IMG/VR virus record: IMGVR_UViG_3300042896_001274
Span: 1-64,000 of that record
Origin: a virus
Direction: 5' to 3' (one strand)
Length of the DNA stretch: 64,000 nt
In this document: positions 47,280-55,316 of the stretch, piece by piece
How positions within the stretch are numbered: position 1 is the first letter of the stretch
How the letters are laid out: each line of letters begins with the position of its first letter
Translations under genes and position numbers: made by a program
Notes under the pieces: model-generated
The model's database searches: none
What the model saw: the letters and a program-made list of their open reading frames with translations, nothing else
Told to the model about the DNA's origin: nothing

Positions 47280-48265
47280 TTTTTCCAGAAAGAGTACATG
47301 TTCTTCTCAATCTCATAATCCATATTCTTCATCGGACGATTTGGTTGTTCTTGCGCCCACTTAAACATCTTCATAATGGTTTCATGAAGATCTGTATTGT
47401 CTTTAAATCCAAGAAGCTTGTGTGCCTTTGTATGATCGCAATATGCAGTATGAACTTCATTACGAGGTTCAAGATGAACCTTAGTTGCATTGATTCCTAG
47501 TTCCTTAGCAACGTTAATGACTGCTTCTGCAGCTTCATTAATTGTATAATGTTTATCTGCACCGATGTTGAATATCTCACCATCATGAGCAGTCATCAGT
47601 TTTTCAAAAGGATCCATGTAGAACTTAATGTCAGAAAATGCGCGGATCTGAGTGCCGTCTCCGAAAATAGTCAGAGGTTCACCAGCCAAAGCCTTACGAA
47701 TCCAGATTCCAATAACATTACGATAACGATCCCAGATGTTTTGATAAATTCCAACAACGTTATGAGGACGAACAATACTATACTTCAATCCAAACATTTC
47801 ATGCGCAAGTTTTAGATCCATTTCAACAGCATACTTTGCGATACCATATGGATCTTCAGGCGTCGGAAGCTGACTTTCTGTAAACGGAGGGTTTCCTACA
47901 CCATATACCGCCATAGATGAAGTAAAAACAACCTTCTTAATTTCGTTATTGATACATGCATTAATGACGTTTGCTGAAGAAAGAATGTTATTCGTATAAT
48001 TGTAATTACGAATAAAAGGACTCAATCCTTCTGCAGCGTATGCCGCAAAATGGAAAACATAGTCTGGCTTTTCACTTGAAAAAATTTCTTCTACAGCTTT
48101 TCGATTTGAAAGATCTTGTTTATAAAATGTCATTTTAGAAGGAACTGAATCTTCATATCCTCCACTAAGATCATCAATTCCTACGACTTTATAACCCTTA
48201 TTCAAAAGATGACGAGAAAAGTTTGCGCCGAGAAGACCTGCTGCACCTGTGATTAATACTTTCAT
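47276..48265 (-). CDS. NAD-dependent epimerase/dehydratase (UDP-glucose 4-epimerase-like)
   Basis: 329 aa. TGAAGLLGANFSRHL Rossmann motif, VFHFAAYAAEG, TSSMAVYG and EDPYGIAKYAVE (Tyr and Lys of the active site). Second epimerase in this gene group. NVVGIYQNIWDRYRNVIGIW is a typical substrate-loop region. A role in glycan or DNA-sugar synthesis is inferred from its neighbours. Confidence 0.87.
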   Translation of the reverse strand: MKVLITGAAGLLGANFSRHLLNKGYKVVGIDDLSGGYEDSVPSKMTFYKQDLSNRKAVEEIFSSEKPDYVFHFAAYAAEGLSPFIRNYNYTNNILSSANVINACINNEIKKVVFTSSMAVYGVGNPPFTESQLPTPEDPYGIAKYAVEMDLKLAHEMFGLKYSIVRPHNVVGIYQNIWDRYRNVIGIWIRKALAGEPLTIFGDGTQIRAFSDIKFYMDPFEKLMTAHDGEIFNIGADKHYTINEAAEAVINVAKELGINATKVHLEPRNEVHTAYCDHTKAHKLLGFKDNTDLHETIMKMFKWAQEQPNRPMKNMDYEIEKNMYSFWKK

Positions 48266-48272
48266 TTTTTCC

Positions 48273-49298
48273 TCACACTAAGGACTCTAGAAAATCTACA
48301 ACTCCGTCAATAGAAAATACACCGCTCGATTTTAAATTGTTTTCTTGTTCTAAAATTAATGAAGTTCTATCATCAATCGACATCGAAAATATCTGCTTTA
48401 CTTTATCAACGACAGATCCAGATCCAGTAACAATCCAATCTTTTCCTAATAGACCTGGGATCAAAAATTCTTCTGGTACTAATCCTGGTACATTTGAAAC
48501 TATGTTTTCTACGTACCTAGGAGAAGCAAATCCTCGAAGTGCATATTCTGGTTTTGTTATGTGTGTTGTACAGACGAACGTATTCAACCTCTTCATCGAA
48601 TCATAGAAGTTTAACCTAGGAGCGAATGCAACGTTCATATGAGATGATATCAACTTTTTAGGGGATTCACGCTCAGGTGAAACTTCTAACCAGTTTCCAT
48701 GAACCGTTGTTTGGATACCAAATTCCCTAAGTTGTGAAGAAGGAAATGAATAATAACGTTCAAACGCTTGTGGGCGTTCATAATTGTTACCAACGTATCC
48801 GTACTCGAATGATGATCCATTAACTGGCATCAATTTCTTCCAATCCGTCCAGAACATGAGACGAGTACGGTTCCTAGTCAAGCTTCTAGGATCAAATGCT
48901 GGATCTGCAATAACGGCTTGCGGCCACTTCAACTCGTCTTGTTCTGTGACCTTATAATCACAATCCCAAATCACGACAGGGATTTTTCCATGATAATAAG
49001 ATAAAAGCTCAGTCTGTCGATCAAGATCTGGTTCAAACTTACTTGAACCAGAATTCTTATATGTTGGCCATCTCCACTCTACAAACAAAATATCAATATC
49101 AGGAAATCCATCATCATACTTCAATCCAGGATATGGGGCTGGTTCCCTACGGGCTTGTAATGAATAAACTTCATGACCTCTTCCTACCAAAGAATCTACC
49201 ATAATAGGCCGACCGTACCGATGACCGTCCGGCGTCTTTGCTTCTTTTGACGCCTCGAAAGGCTCACAAAATCCCCAATAACTGATTCCTAGTTTCAT
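48273..49298 (-). CDS. glycosyltransferase-like protein (GT-B/CgeB-like)
   Basis: 341 aa. The N-terminus MKLGISYWGFCEPFEA and HEVYSLQARREP, then VVIWDCDYKVTEQDE, resemble the first Rossmann domain of GT-B enzymes; SSHMNVAFAPR, YALRGFASPRYVENIVSNVPGLVPEE and DWIVTGSGSVVDKV fit the second domain and nucleotide-sugar site. Between an epimerase and a deoxynucleotide kinase in the same operon, so transfer of a sugar to DNA bases or to a surface glycan are both plausible. Family assignment by pattern only. Confidence 0.65.
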   Translation of the reverse strand: MKLGISYWGFCEPFEASKEAKTPDGHRYGRPIMVDSLVGRGHEVYSLQARREPAPYPGLKYDDGFPDIDILFVEWRWPTYKNSGSSKFEPDLDRQTELLSYYHGKIPVVIWDCDYKVTEQDELKWPQAVIADPAFDPRSLTRNRTRLMFWTDWKKLMPVNGSSFEYGYVGNNYERPQAFERYYSFPSSQLREFGIQTTVHGNWLEVSPERESPKKLISSHMNVAFAPRLNFYDSMKRLNTFVCTTHITKPEYALRGFASPRYVENIVSNVPGLVPEEFLIPGLLGKDWIVTGSGSVVDKVKQIFSMSIDDRTSLILEQENNLKSSGVFSIDGVVDFLESLV

Positions 49299-49299
49299 G

Positions 49300-49824
49300 T
49301 TATCCTTTTTTATTAATAAATTCTAGAATGGTTTTCATTTCCCAATCAATGTCTTCTGAATCGACGCACAGTCGCAGAGTCTCACATTTGGTCCAAATTA
49401 TAAATTCAGCATACATGTCAGATATTTTTTGCATTGCTTTGCAATCAATGTCATGCATATCATCATGCATTCCTTCATATGATGTTCTGTACGGAATCAC
49501 AATTTTAACGCCTACTTTAGCTGCAAGGTCATCGACATATGTCAACGCTTCATGATCAGTGATTCTATTATAAACTCTTGAGTATACCCATTCAGAAGGA
49601 TAAGAACGATCAAGAACGACAGAAGTTCCTGTCATCTTTAAAAAATTATAAAAATATGGATCTCCATACTTCAATGCGTTTGAAAAATATGAAGGATCTT
49701 TTGAGAAAGCATTCCATTCAGATTCGTTCTTAAAATACGGAACTTGAATTCTTTTTGACAATTCGCGAGCCATCTCCGTCTTGCCGACCTTATCAGACCC
49801 ATCAAATAAAATAACGGTTCCCAT
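49300..49824 (-). CDS. deoxynucleoside monophosphate kinase-like P-loop kinase
   Basis: 174 aa from the ATG at 49824 (GAGGA upstream); frame extends 12 bp further. P-loop ILFDGSDKVGKTEMARELSK near the N-terminus, and DRSYPSEWVYSR (the D-R-x-x-x-S motif of thymidylate-kinase-type enzymes). Probably phosphorylates dTMP or a modified dNMP; the T4 counterpart for hydroxymethyl-dCMP is gp1. Substrate not decidable. Directly after the polymerase C-terminal gene. Confidence 0.75.
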   Translation of the reverse strand: MGTVILFDGSDKVGKTEMARELSKRIQVPYFKNESEWNAFSKDPSYFSNALKYGDPYFYNFLKMTGTSVVLDRSYPSEWVYSRVYNRITDHEALTYVDDLAAKVGVKIVIPYRTSYEGMHDDMHDIDCKAMQKISDMYAEFIIWTKCETLRLCVDSEDIDWEMKTILEFINKKG

Positions 49825-49832
49825 TTTATTCC

Positions 49833-52070
49833 TCATGAATCAATGATCTTAATACGGTTCATGAAAGTTTTATTACCGTAGTTATCAACCGTGATTTCAG
49901 AAAGACAAACACTATATTTTGGAATCTCAGTCTTGCCATCCCATCCCCAACAAAACAACCTTCGATTTTGACCGCCTAATCCAGTTATGGTCAACAACAA
50001 ATAAGGTTTTCCTGTCTTGGTTTTCTTTGGTTTTGAATCAGCAATGATAAACCAATAAATGTTTGTATCTGAAAGATCGTCGACCGATTGAACACCCTTC
50101 GATTCAAGCTTTTGAAGAATGTCTTCAGGCATAAGCATAGCTGCGTTGAATGACCCGAGATATTTTATGCTGTTATCTACCATCTCAGATCTGGTCCATT
50201 CTTCAATATCTTGAGTTTCGATTAAGATATTTTTAAATGATTCCATTCCGACCAACGGATTCTTTTTTGTATGTTTCTTGATTTCTACATTCCTATCAAT
50301 CAAGATTTCATTCATTTGCTTATAACTGCTAAACGTTTTTCCGTATCCGATACAATCCAAAGAATCGAAGGCTTTAATTCCAATCAGCGCTTCGAGTGAA
50401 CGTTTATTAAATTTTGAATGTTTCCACGAACCGTCTTCATTCCACAACATCTCTTCTACATTCTTATAAGGACGCTTTTCAATAATCTCATCCACCGCTG
50501 ACTCGCCAACTCCCTTACATGAAAGGAAGCTCGGCATAAATCGTTTGCCTTCCAAAATAGTCCAGCTCTTCGTCGCATAGTTAATGTCGATATTAACGAT
50601 TTTATATCCCAATGCTTTAACTTCAGAGAATGCTTTAGAACGTTTTTCGTCATTTCCTGACATGGATTCAAGATATGCACAAAGCCATTCCTCTTCAAAG
50701 TAAGTTAGAAGCCATGCACAGTAGTAAGAATCAATTGCATAAGAAACTGCGTGAGATGCATTGAAACCGTATCCTGAGAAGAACAACATCTTTTCATACA
50801 GCTCGTCTGCAACTCTTTCAGGTATTCCATTCTTCATTGATCCGTTAACGAACTCTTCTTTTGCCTTGCGAGCATCTGCAGCAGCATCATCTTTCTTTGC
50901 AGCAGAACGTTTCATAATGTTTCTACGGATCGTGTCTGTCTCTGCCTCAGGAAAACCTGCAACTACAGAGCACAACTTCATAACTGATTCTTGGAAAATG
51001 ATGCAACCATACGTGTTCTTAAGAACCTTTTCAATCAATGGATGTTGATAATCGATGTTATCTGCATTGTTCTTCGCGTCGATGTAAAGCTTATCAACGT
51101 TCGCAGCCAATGGACCTGGACGATAGATTGAAGTCAACGTTGCGATGTCGATGATGTTACGAGGCTTTGCCTTCATAAAAAGGCGTTGCGCGCCAGGCTG
51201 CGTACATTGGAAAACACCGGCAAATCTTCCTTCATGATAAACATATTCATAGACCTTTTGATCGTTTAGATCAATGTTCTTTGGATCCATGCGTTTATCG
51301 AACCACGACTTGATGTCTTTAAATGTAGGATTTGCGATTCCTTCTCTACGTTGTAAGATCAAATGAATGCATCGTTCAATGATTCGTAAGGTTTCAAGGC
51401 CAAGCAAATCGAACTTAATCCAACCAAACTCTTCTAGATGTTTGTAATGCATGCCCTCGACCCATGGCGTTTGAGGTTCGCCACGGGCCAAGATGAGAGG
51501 CATCTGTTCTGCAACATTTTCAGATACGATAACTCCACCAGCATGACGGCCAAGAGATCTGTTTTGTTTGAATAAAATCTCAATCGGCTCTGCAACTTCA
51601 GGATGCAAAGCCACAAAGTCTTGCATGGATTTTGAATACTTCATCGCATCTTCATACGTCAAAGTAAACAAATTCTTGTCAACACCAGGTTTAAAAACTT
51701 CTTTCTTAACGTCATCCTCAATGGGAGCCAATGCAGCATTCACTTCTTCGAATGGAATGTTATAGAACCTAGCAATGTCCTTGATAAGGCTCTTTAGCTT
51801 AAAAGTATTGTAGTTAGAAATTGGAATGACATTATGATTTCCAAAATTTTCGCGAAGCAAGTCGATTAGCTTATCACGGTCTCCAATATCAGAATCGATA
51901 TCAGGAGCACCTGAATTATGAGTTAACAGCCATTCTTTACTTGTGTTTGAAACAAAAAACGTGTGATCATCGTCAACTTCGATATCGATTAATTCGATTT
52001 CATCTTCTAGGTCAACAATCTCAATTGAATTAATCTTTGTACGTTTTAATGAGATAAGCTGTTCTTCCAT
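49833..52070 (-). CDS. dnaE: DNA polymerase III alpha, C-terminal fragment with intein C-part
   Basis: 745 aa. The first 52 residues are an intein C-terminal half: block F IELIDIEVDDDHTFFVSN and block G ending WLLTHN (penultimate His, last Asn). The polymerase resumes at SGAPDIDSDIGDRDKLIDLL, with Ser as the nucleophile of the C-extein. PDIDSD supplies the active-site aspartates (Asp401/403 in E. coli). Fingers (IDIATLTSIYRPGPLAANVD, HAVSYAIDSYYCAWLLTYFE) and a C-terminal OB-like region (PYLLLTITGLGGQNRRLFCW) follow. Exteins of 500 and 693 residues would give a complete DnaE of about 1190. The ATG lies 41 bp inside the endonuclease gene. Confidence 0.92.
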   Translation of the reverse strand: MEEQLISLKRTKINSIEIVDLEDEIELIDIEVDDDHTFFVSNTSKEWLLTHNSGAPDIDSDIGDRDKLIDLLRENFGNHNVIPISNYNTFKLKSLIKDIARFYNIPFEEVNAALAPIEDDVKKEVFKPGVDKNLFTLTYEDAMKYSKSMQDFVALHPEVAEPIEILFKQNRSLGRHAGGVIVSENVAEQMPLILARGEPQTPWVEGMHYKHLEEFGWIKFDLLGLETLRIIERCIHLILQRREGIANPTFKDIKSWFDKRMDPKNIDLNDQKVYEYVYHEGRFAGVFQCTQPGAQRLFMKAKPRNIIDIATLTSIYRPGPLAANVDKLYIDAKNNADNIDYQHPLIEKVLKNTYGCIIFQESVMKLCSVVAGFPEAETDTIRRNIMKRSAAKKDDAAADARKAKEEFVNGSMKNGIPERVADELYEKMLFFSGYGFNASHAVSYAIDSYYCAWLLTYFEEEWLCAYLESMSGNDEKRSKAFSEVKALGYKIVNIDINYATKSWTILEGKRFMPSFLSCKGVGESAVDEIIEKRPYKNVEEMLWNEDGSWKHSKFNKRSLEALIGIKAFDSLDCIGYGKTFSSYKQMNEILIDRNVEIKKHTKKNPLVGMESFKNILIETQDIEEWTRSEMVDNSIKYLGSFNAAMLMPEDILQKLESKGVQSVDDLSDTNIYWFIIADSKPKKTKTGKPYLLLTITGLGGQNRRLFCWGWDGKTEIPKYSVCLSEITVDNYGNKTFMNRIKIIDS
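51915..52070 (-). other. split intein C-terminal half (IntC, 52 residues)
   Basis: Codes for MEEQLISLKRTKINS ... EWLLTHN, followed by +1 Ser. Together with IntN it should catalyse protein trans-splicing. Confidence 0.9.
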
Positions 52071-52965
52071 AATCTTTATTTTCTAAATTGGGGATTTTAT
52101 CATAGAGACCAGATGATCTCAACATTGAATAAAAATCGTTCATATACACGACTTTTATTTTCACATCTGCAGAATTTAAACTCTCCCTAGCAGCTGAATT
52201 TGAATTTAACTTTTTCGAGAATAAATTTTCACTTTCTCGAATACCTTTTAATTCGATAAATTCGCCTAAGTCTGGTAAGTAAAAATCGGGAGTATAAAAT
52301 CTTTTCTTTCCGTTTATTTCCGTTTCAAAAACTTTTTTTTCGTATTCAAATCGAATTTTTAGATAAATGCAATATCTCGCGTAATCTGCTTCAAGAGAAC
52401 TTTTAAAATAAGGAGAATCTTGTATGTCAACCCTCCACCCTGTTCTTCCGTTTGTGTGTGACTTTATCAACCCTAACGATTGACCTTTTCTTGAACAAAT
52501 TTTATTACAAAAACGAGTTGTTGCAGATTTTTTTACTGTTAGTTTAGAGTTGCAAACTTCACAAAAAATATCTTTTCTATCATAAAGACTTTTTGAAAAA
52601 CAATCAGGAGAACAAAATTTCTGAGTGCTATTTTCATTTATCTCAAACTGTTTAAGACAGTTATTACATTTTTTTTGGACTTTTACATGCCTGGTATTAA
52701 CAAATGACATGTGCTTTGCGTAACAATTTTTTGAACACGTCACACGATTTTTTGCTTGCGAATGAGGAAGATAAAATTCTTTACAACATATCTTGCATTC
52801 AACTTTTTGCTTAGATCCATTTTCAGGAATTTTGTACCAGGCTTTTTTGCATTTTTCACCGCAGTACTTCTTTCTTGCTGAACCTGCAGAACCAGATCCA
52901 TTAACGACATATTCTACATAAAAAATCTTTTTGCAATGTTTACATGTTTTCTCAATTCTTTTCAT
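52030..52965 (-). CDS. free-standing homing endonuclease, zinc fingers plus PD-(D/E)XK
   Basis: 311 aa, located between the two split-intein polymerase ORFs. Residues 1-160 hold four treble-Cys modules (CKHCKKIF ... CGEKC; CKICCKEF ... CSKNC; CNNCLKQF ... CSPDC; CEVCNSKL ... CNKIC), likely DNA-binding zinc fingers. The nuclease core follows: SSLEADYARYCIYLKIRFEY, then RFYTPDFYLPDLGEFIELKG, with P-D and E-L-K of the PD-(D/E)XK fold. Position and type fit homing endonucleases that sit in fractured genes beside split inteins. Base composition is more A+T-rich than the flanking polymerase, pointing to separate origin. Confidence 0.85.
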   Translation of the reverse strand: MKRIEKTCKHCKKIFYVEYVVNGSGSAGSARKKYCGEKCKKAWYKIPENGSKQKVECKICCKEFYLPHSQAKNRVTCSKNCYAKHMSFVNTRHVKVQKKCNNCLKQFEINENSTQKFCSPDCFSKSLYDRKDIFCEVCNSKLTVKKSATTRFCNKICSRKGQSLGLIKSHTNGRTGWRVDIQDSPYFKSSLEADYARYCIYLKIRFEYEKKVFETEINGKKRFYTPDFYLPDLGEFIELKGIRESENLFSKKLNSNSAARESLNSADVKIKVVYMNDFYSMLRSSGLYDKIPNLENKDYGRTAYLIKTYKD

Positions 52966-52973
52966 GCAGATAA

Positions 52974-54752
52974 TTATTTAACGATAGACAATAATTCGTC
53001 TGTAATTAAAATTTCTTTAGCTTGAACTTCAATCTTTTTATCATCACGGACAACAATCCATAGATGATTTTCTGAACATTCGATACACCCTTCATCAGTT
53101 CTAAATCGATAAACTCTTTTTGCTTTTGAAATAAACTTGCTATTAACTTTCTTTAATGACCCAGATCCTCCGACTACTAAATCACCAATTTCTAAATCTT
53201 TGATTTTTTTAAAACTTTTTTCAGTTTTTACTAAAGTTTCTGGATTTAAACATCTATGAGGATTAAGAAACCTTTCAAACGAAAGGTCGTACTCCATTGG
53301 GTCAAGGTTCGTCACACCAAGAACATAAGCAACAAGAGAACCTGCTGCAGATCCTCGACCTGGACCGATCAGCATGTGTTCGCGGGCGATATCCATGATC
53401 GCCTTCATCGTCAAGAAGTACCTAGAGAACTTCTTACCCTTAATGATTCCTAGTTCATACTTAATACGCTCGATGTACTCTGGTTTGTCATCGAGTCCCC
53501 GCCAAACAAGTCCTTTCTTACAAGCATCAACCAATGCCTTGTCCTCTGTCATTCCTTCCGGAATCACGTAGGAAGGAAGCTTCATCTCTTTGTTGGGATG
53601 AATGTCTCCAATTTCGTTGTGGACGATGTCGTGTGTGCGCTCAACTGCTTCACGAACAACATCATCATCATAGAACTCCATCTCACCAGCTGTCTGGATA
53701 TAAGAATCCCAGACCTGAGAAGCATTCTTTGGATACAACTCGCACTTAAGATCATCCTTAGATTTTGGAAGCTGGCTAGGGTCAAAGTTTTGATAGTTCA
53801 ACCAACCAAGTTTCTTATAGATCTCACGTTCCTTCCAGTTGTCTGGTCGAGCATAGTGAGAATCGCACGTCACGATCAACCTGTCTTCAAGGGAATTTCT
53901 CTTTGCAAATTCGATGATCGCACGATTGACAAGATGCTGAGCAGGAAGCTTGTTAAACTGAAGCTCTAGACATACGTTATCACGACCTAGAGCGTCTGCT
54001 AATTTGTCATAGGTATTACCCATCTCGAGTAGAGCAGCTTCCATGATGGACTGATCATCCAGAAGCTTGTAGGAAAGGTCCTCGAATTTTACTCGTTGAA
54101 CCTTTGAGAACACGTCATACGACAGCGGCCCTCCCAGACAAGCTGAGCTCACCATCAAGTGACCACCTTGAGCTGCTTCCTTAAGCATTCCGTAATCAAC
54201 TCGTGGGAACCTGTAGAAGCCCTCCAAATAACCTCGAGAAACTAGATGGAATAATCTTTGTAGACCAATCGAGGTTTTTGGTAGGACAACCAGATGGTGC
54301 CGGCGCTTCACTGGGTCATTGTACTTACCAGATTTTGTCTCTTCCTCGTTCTCAATGGTCAGAGCAGCTTCGTCTGTTCCAATATCTGTTGTCTCATCAT
54401 TTCCATCTACTACTGCAGTGAGAGGTGTGAGGATAGACTCATCTTTGACAGGCTTCTCTTTTGATTTTTGTAGGTCCCTCTGCCACTGCTTCAAGTCAGG
54501 ATGGACGTACATCTCACACCCAGGAATGAACTTAAAGTTCTTACCAGACTTACGAAGCTTCTCAGCATGAAGGTAGGCATGTCCAAAACCATTCATGTGA
54601 CCATGGTCGGTCAGCGACCATGCGTCCATTCCATTCTCAAGAACATAATCGATGTGCTCTTGTGGGTAGTCAAGTCCATCGAAGGTTGAAAATCCAGAGT
54701 GAGAATGTACACCTACGAATCGTGAGGGCACTTTTTTGTGATTTACGCTCAT
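52974..54752 (-). CDS. dnaE: DNA polymerase III alpha, N-terminal fragment with intein N-part
   Basis: 592 aa from the ATG at 54752 (MSVNHKKVPSRFVGVHSHSG); the frame runs to 54803 but that includes the promoter. PHP domain: HSHSGFSTFDG, WSLTDHGHMNG, PGCEMYVHPDL, all metal-type residues kept, so a Mg/Zn exonuclease site is possible. Palm: LIGPGRGSAAGSLVAYVLGV, LDPMEYDLSFERFLNPHR. The native sequence stops there and 92 residues of intein N-terminal half follow (block A CLNPETLVKT, block B GCIECSENHLWIVV). The break is 5 residues before the catalytic Asp pair. Promoter upstream. Confidence 0.92.
   Translation of the reverse strand: MSVNHKKVPSRFVGVHSHSGFSTFDGLDYPQEHIDYVLENGMDAWSLTDHGHMNGFGHAYLHAEKLRKSGKNFKFIPGCEMYVHPDLKQWQRDLQKSKEKPVKDESILTPLTAVVDGNDETTDIGTDEAALTIENEEETKSGKYNDPVKRRHHLVVLPKTSIGLQRLFHLVSRGYLEGFYRFPRVDYGMLKEAAQGGHLMVSSACLGGPLSYDVFSKVQRVKFEDLSYKLLDDQSIMEAALLEMGNTYDKLADALGRDNVCLELQFNKLPAQHLVNRAIIEFAKRNSLEDRLIVTCDSHYARPDNWKEREIYKKLGWLNYQNFDPSQLPKSKDDLKCELYPKNASQVWDSYIQTAGEMEFYDDDVVREAVERTHDIVHNEIGDIHPNKEMKLPSYVIPEGMTEDKALVDACKKGLVWRGLDDKPEYIERIKYELGIIKGKKFSRYFLTMKAIMDIAREHMLIGPGRGSAAGSLVAYVLGVTNLDPMEYDLSFERFLNPHRCLNPETLVKTEKSFKKIKDLEIGDLVVGGSGSLKKVNSKFISKAKRVYRFRTDEGCIECSENHLWIVVRDDKKIEVQAKEILITDELLSIVK
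52977..53252 (-). other. split intein N-terminal half (IntN, 92 residues)
   Basis: Starts at the Cys after FLNPHR and ends at a stop. Cys1, the S-E-N-H motif of block B and an IGDLVVG strand are present; no endonuclease domain. Confidence 0.9.
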
Positions 54753-54768
54753 CTTTGCCTGTCTGTAC

Positions 54769-54797
54769 ATTGTATCCCAAAGGACAACGATTTTGCA
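54769..54797 (-). promoter_or_regulatory. promoter of the polymerase operon (TGCAAA-17-TACAAT)
   Basis: Minus strand: TGCAAA (54797-54792), 17 bp, TACAAT (54774-54769), 16 bp to the ATG at 54752. Exact match to the array promoters in -35 and spacing, 40 kb away. Confidence 0.65.
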
Positions 54798-54814
54798 CAA
54801 CAAAGATTCTGAAA

Positions 54815-54842
54815 TGAAAAAGGCCCCATTAAGGAGCCTTTC
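54815..54842 (-). terminator. intrinsic terminator
   Basis: Minus strand: AAGGCTCC, loop TTAAT, GGGGCCTT, followed by a T run (TTTTTC). Eight-base stem with one G-T pair. Ends the transcript of the capsid-targeted gene 54890-55267 just before the polymerase promoter. Confidence 0.75.
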
Positions 54843-54889
54843 CAGGTAAATTCAATAAAGAATTACGCGGTTATCGAATGTTCCCTAAA

Positions 54890-55267
54890 TCACTGAAAAG
54901 ATTCTTCTGGTATCTCTCTCCACTCTGTATCCATTGGATCAAAGAAATAAGTCGGTATTCTTCCTTTTTCGCCAGCTAAAAGAACAGGACCAGACATACC
55001 AGATTGTGGAATTTTGCCTAGCATAAATGAAACCTGTTTAGGATCTCGTGGAGGGGCTTCAGGTCCTCTCCGCGGTTGTAACATGTCAGCTACTTTTTGC
55101 AAAGTATCTTTTGGGTTTTCATCGCCCACCATGTCTAGGTTTTCTAAAGCCTTTGAGTACCCTATTTCTTTAGAACCGATATTCGGATTGTACGAGATTT
55201 TTTCCGATACGATTCTTTCGACTTCTTCCTTGATGATTCTGCGTAGTTGATTGACTGTGATCTTCAT
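54890..55267 (-). CDS. capsid-targeted protein (MKITVNQLRRIIKEE leader)
   Basis: 125 aa. MKITVNQLRRIIKEEVERIV then SEK: the leader is almost identical to those at 24757 and 59515. The body is short, with PRRGPEAPPRDPKQVSFML and TYFFDPMDTEWREIPEE. Single-gene transcript with its own terminator and a candidate late box 25 bp upstream of the ATG. Not recognised otherwise. Confidence 0.65.
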   Translation of the reverse strand: MKITVNQLRRIIKEEVERIVSEKISYNPNIGSKEIGYSKALENLDMVGDENPKDTLQKVADMLQPRRGPEAPPRDPKQVSFMLGKIPQSGMSGPVLLAGEKGRIPTYFFDPMDTEWREIPEESFQ

Positions 55268-55292
55268 GTTATATTTCCCTAATCGATGTCGT

Positions 55293-55300
55293 TAAATATT
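55293..55300 (-). promoter_or_regulatory. candidate late-promoter box AATATTTA
   Basis: Minus strand AATATTTA ends 25 bp before the ATG at 55267, in a 49-bp intergenic gap with no other use. Confidence 0.35.
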
Positions 55301-55316
55301 AACCCACGTAAAAAAA

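Noticed and set aside
52974-54752. Polymerase N-part seen as a truncated pseudogene
   Set aside because: The stop follows complete intein N motifs, and the matching C-half is downstream, so it is a split gene rather than a broken one.
1550-54797. Repeated TTTTGCAC stretches taken as iterons or an SOS-type operator
   Set aside because: They fall at a fixed 17 bp from a -10 box on the minus strand, just before operon heads, which a promoter -35 explains better.
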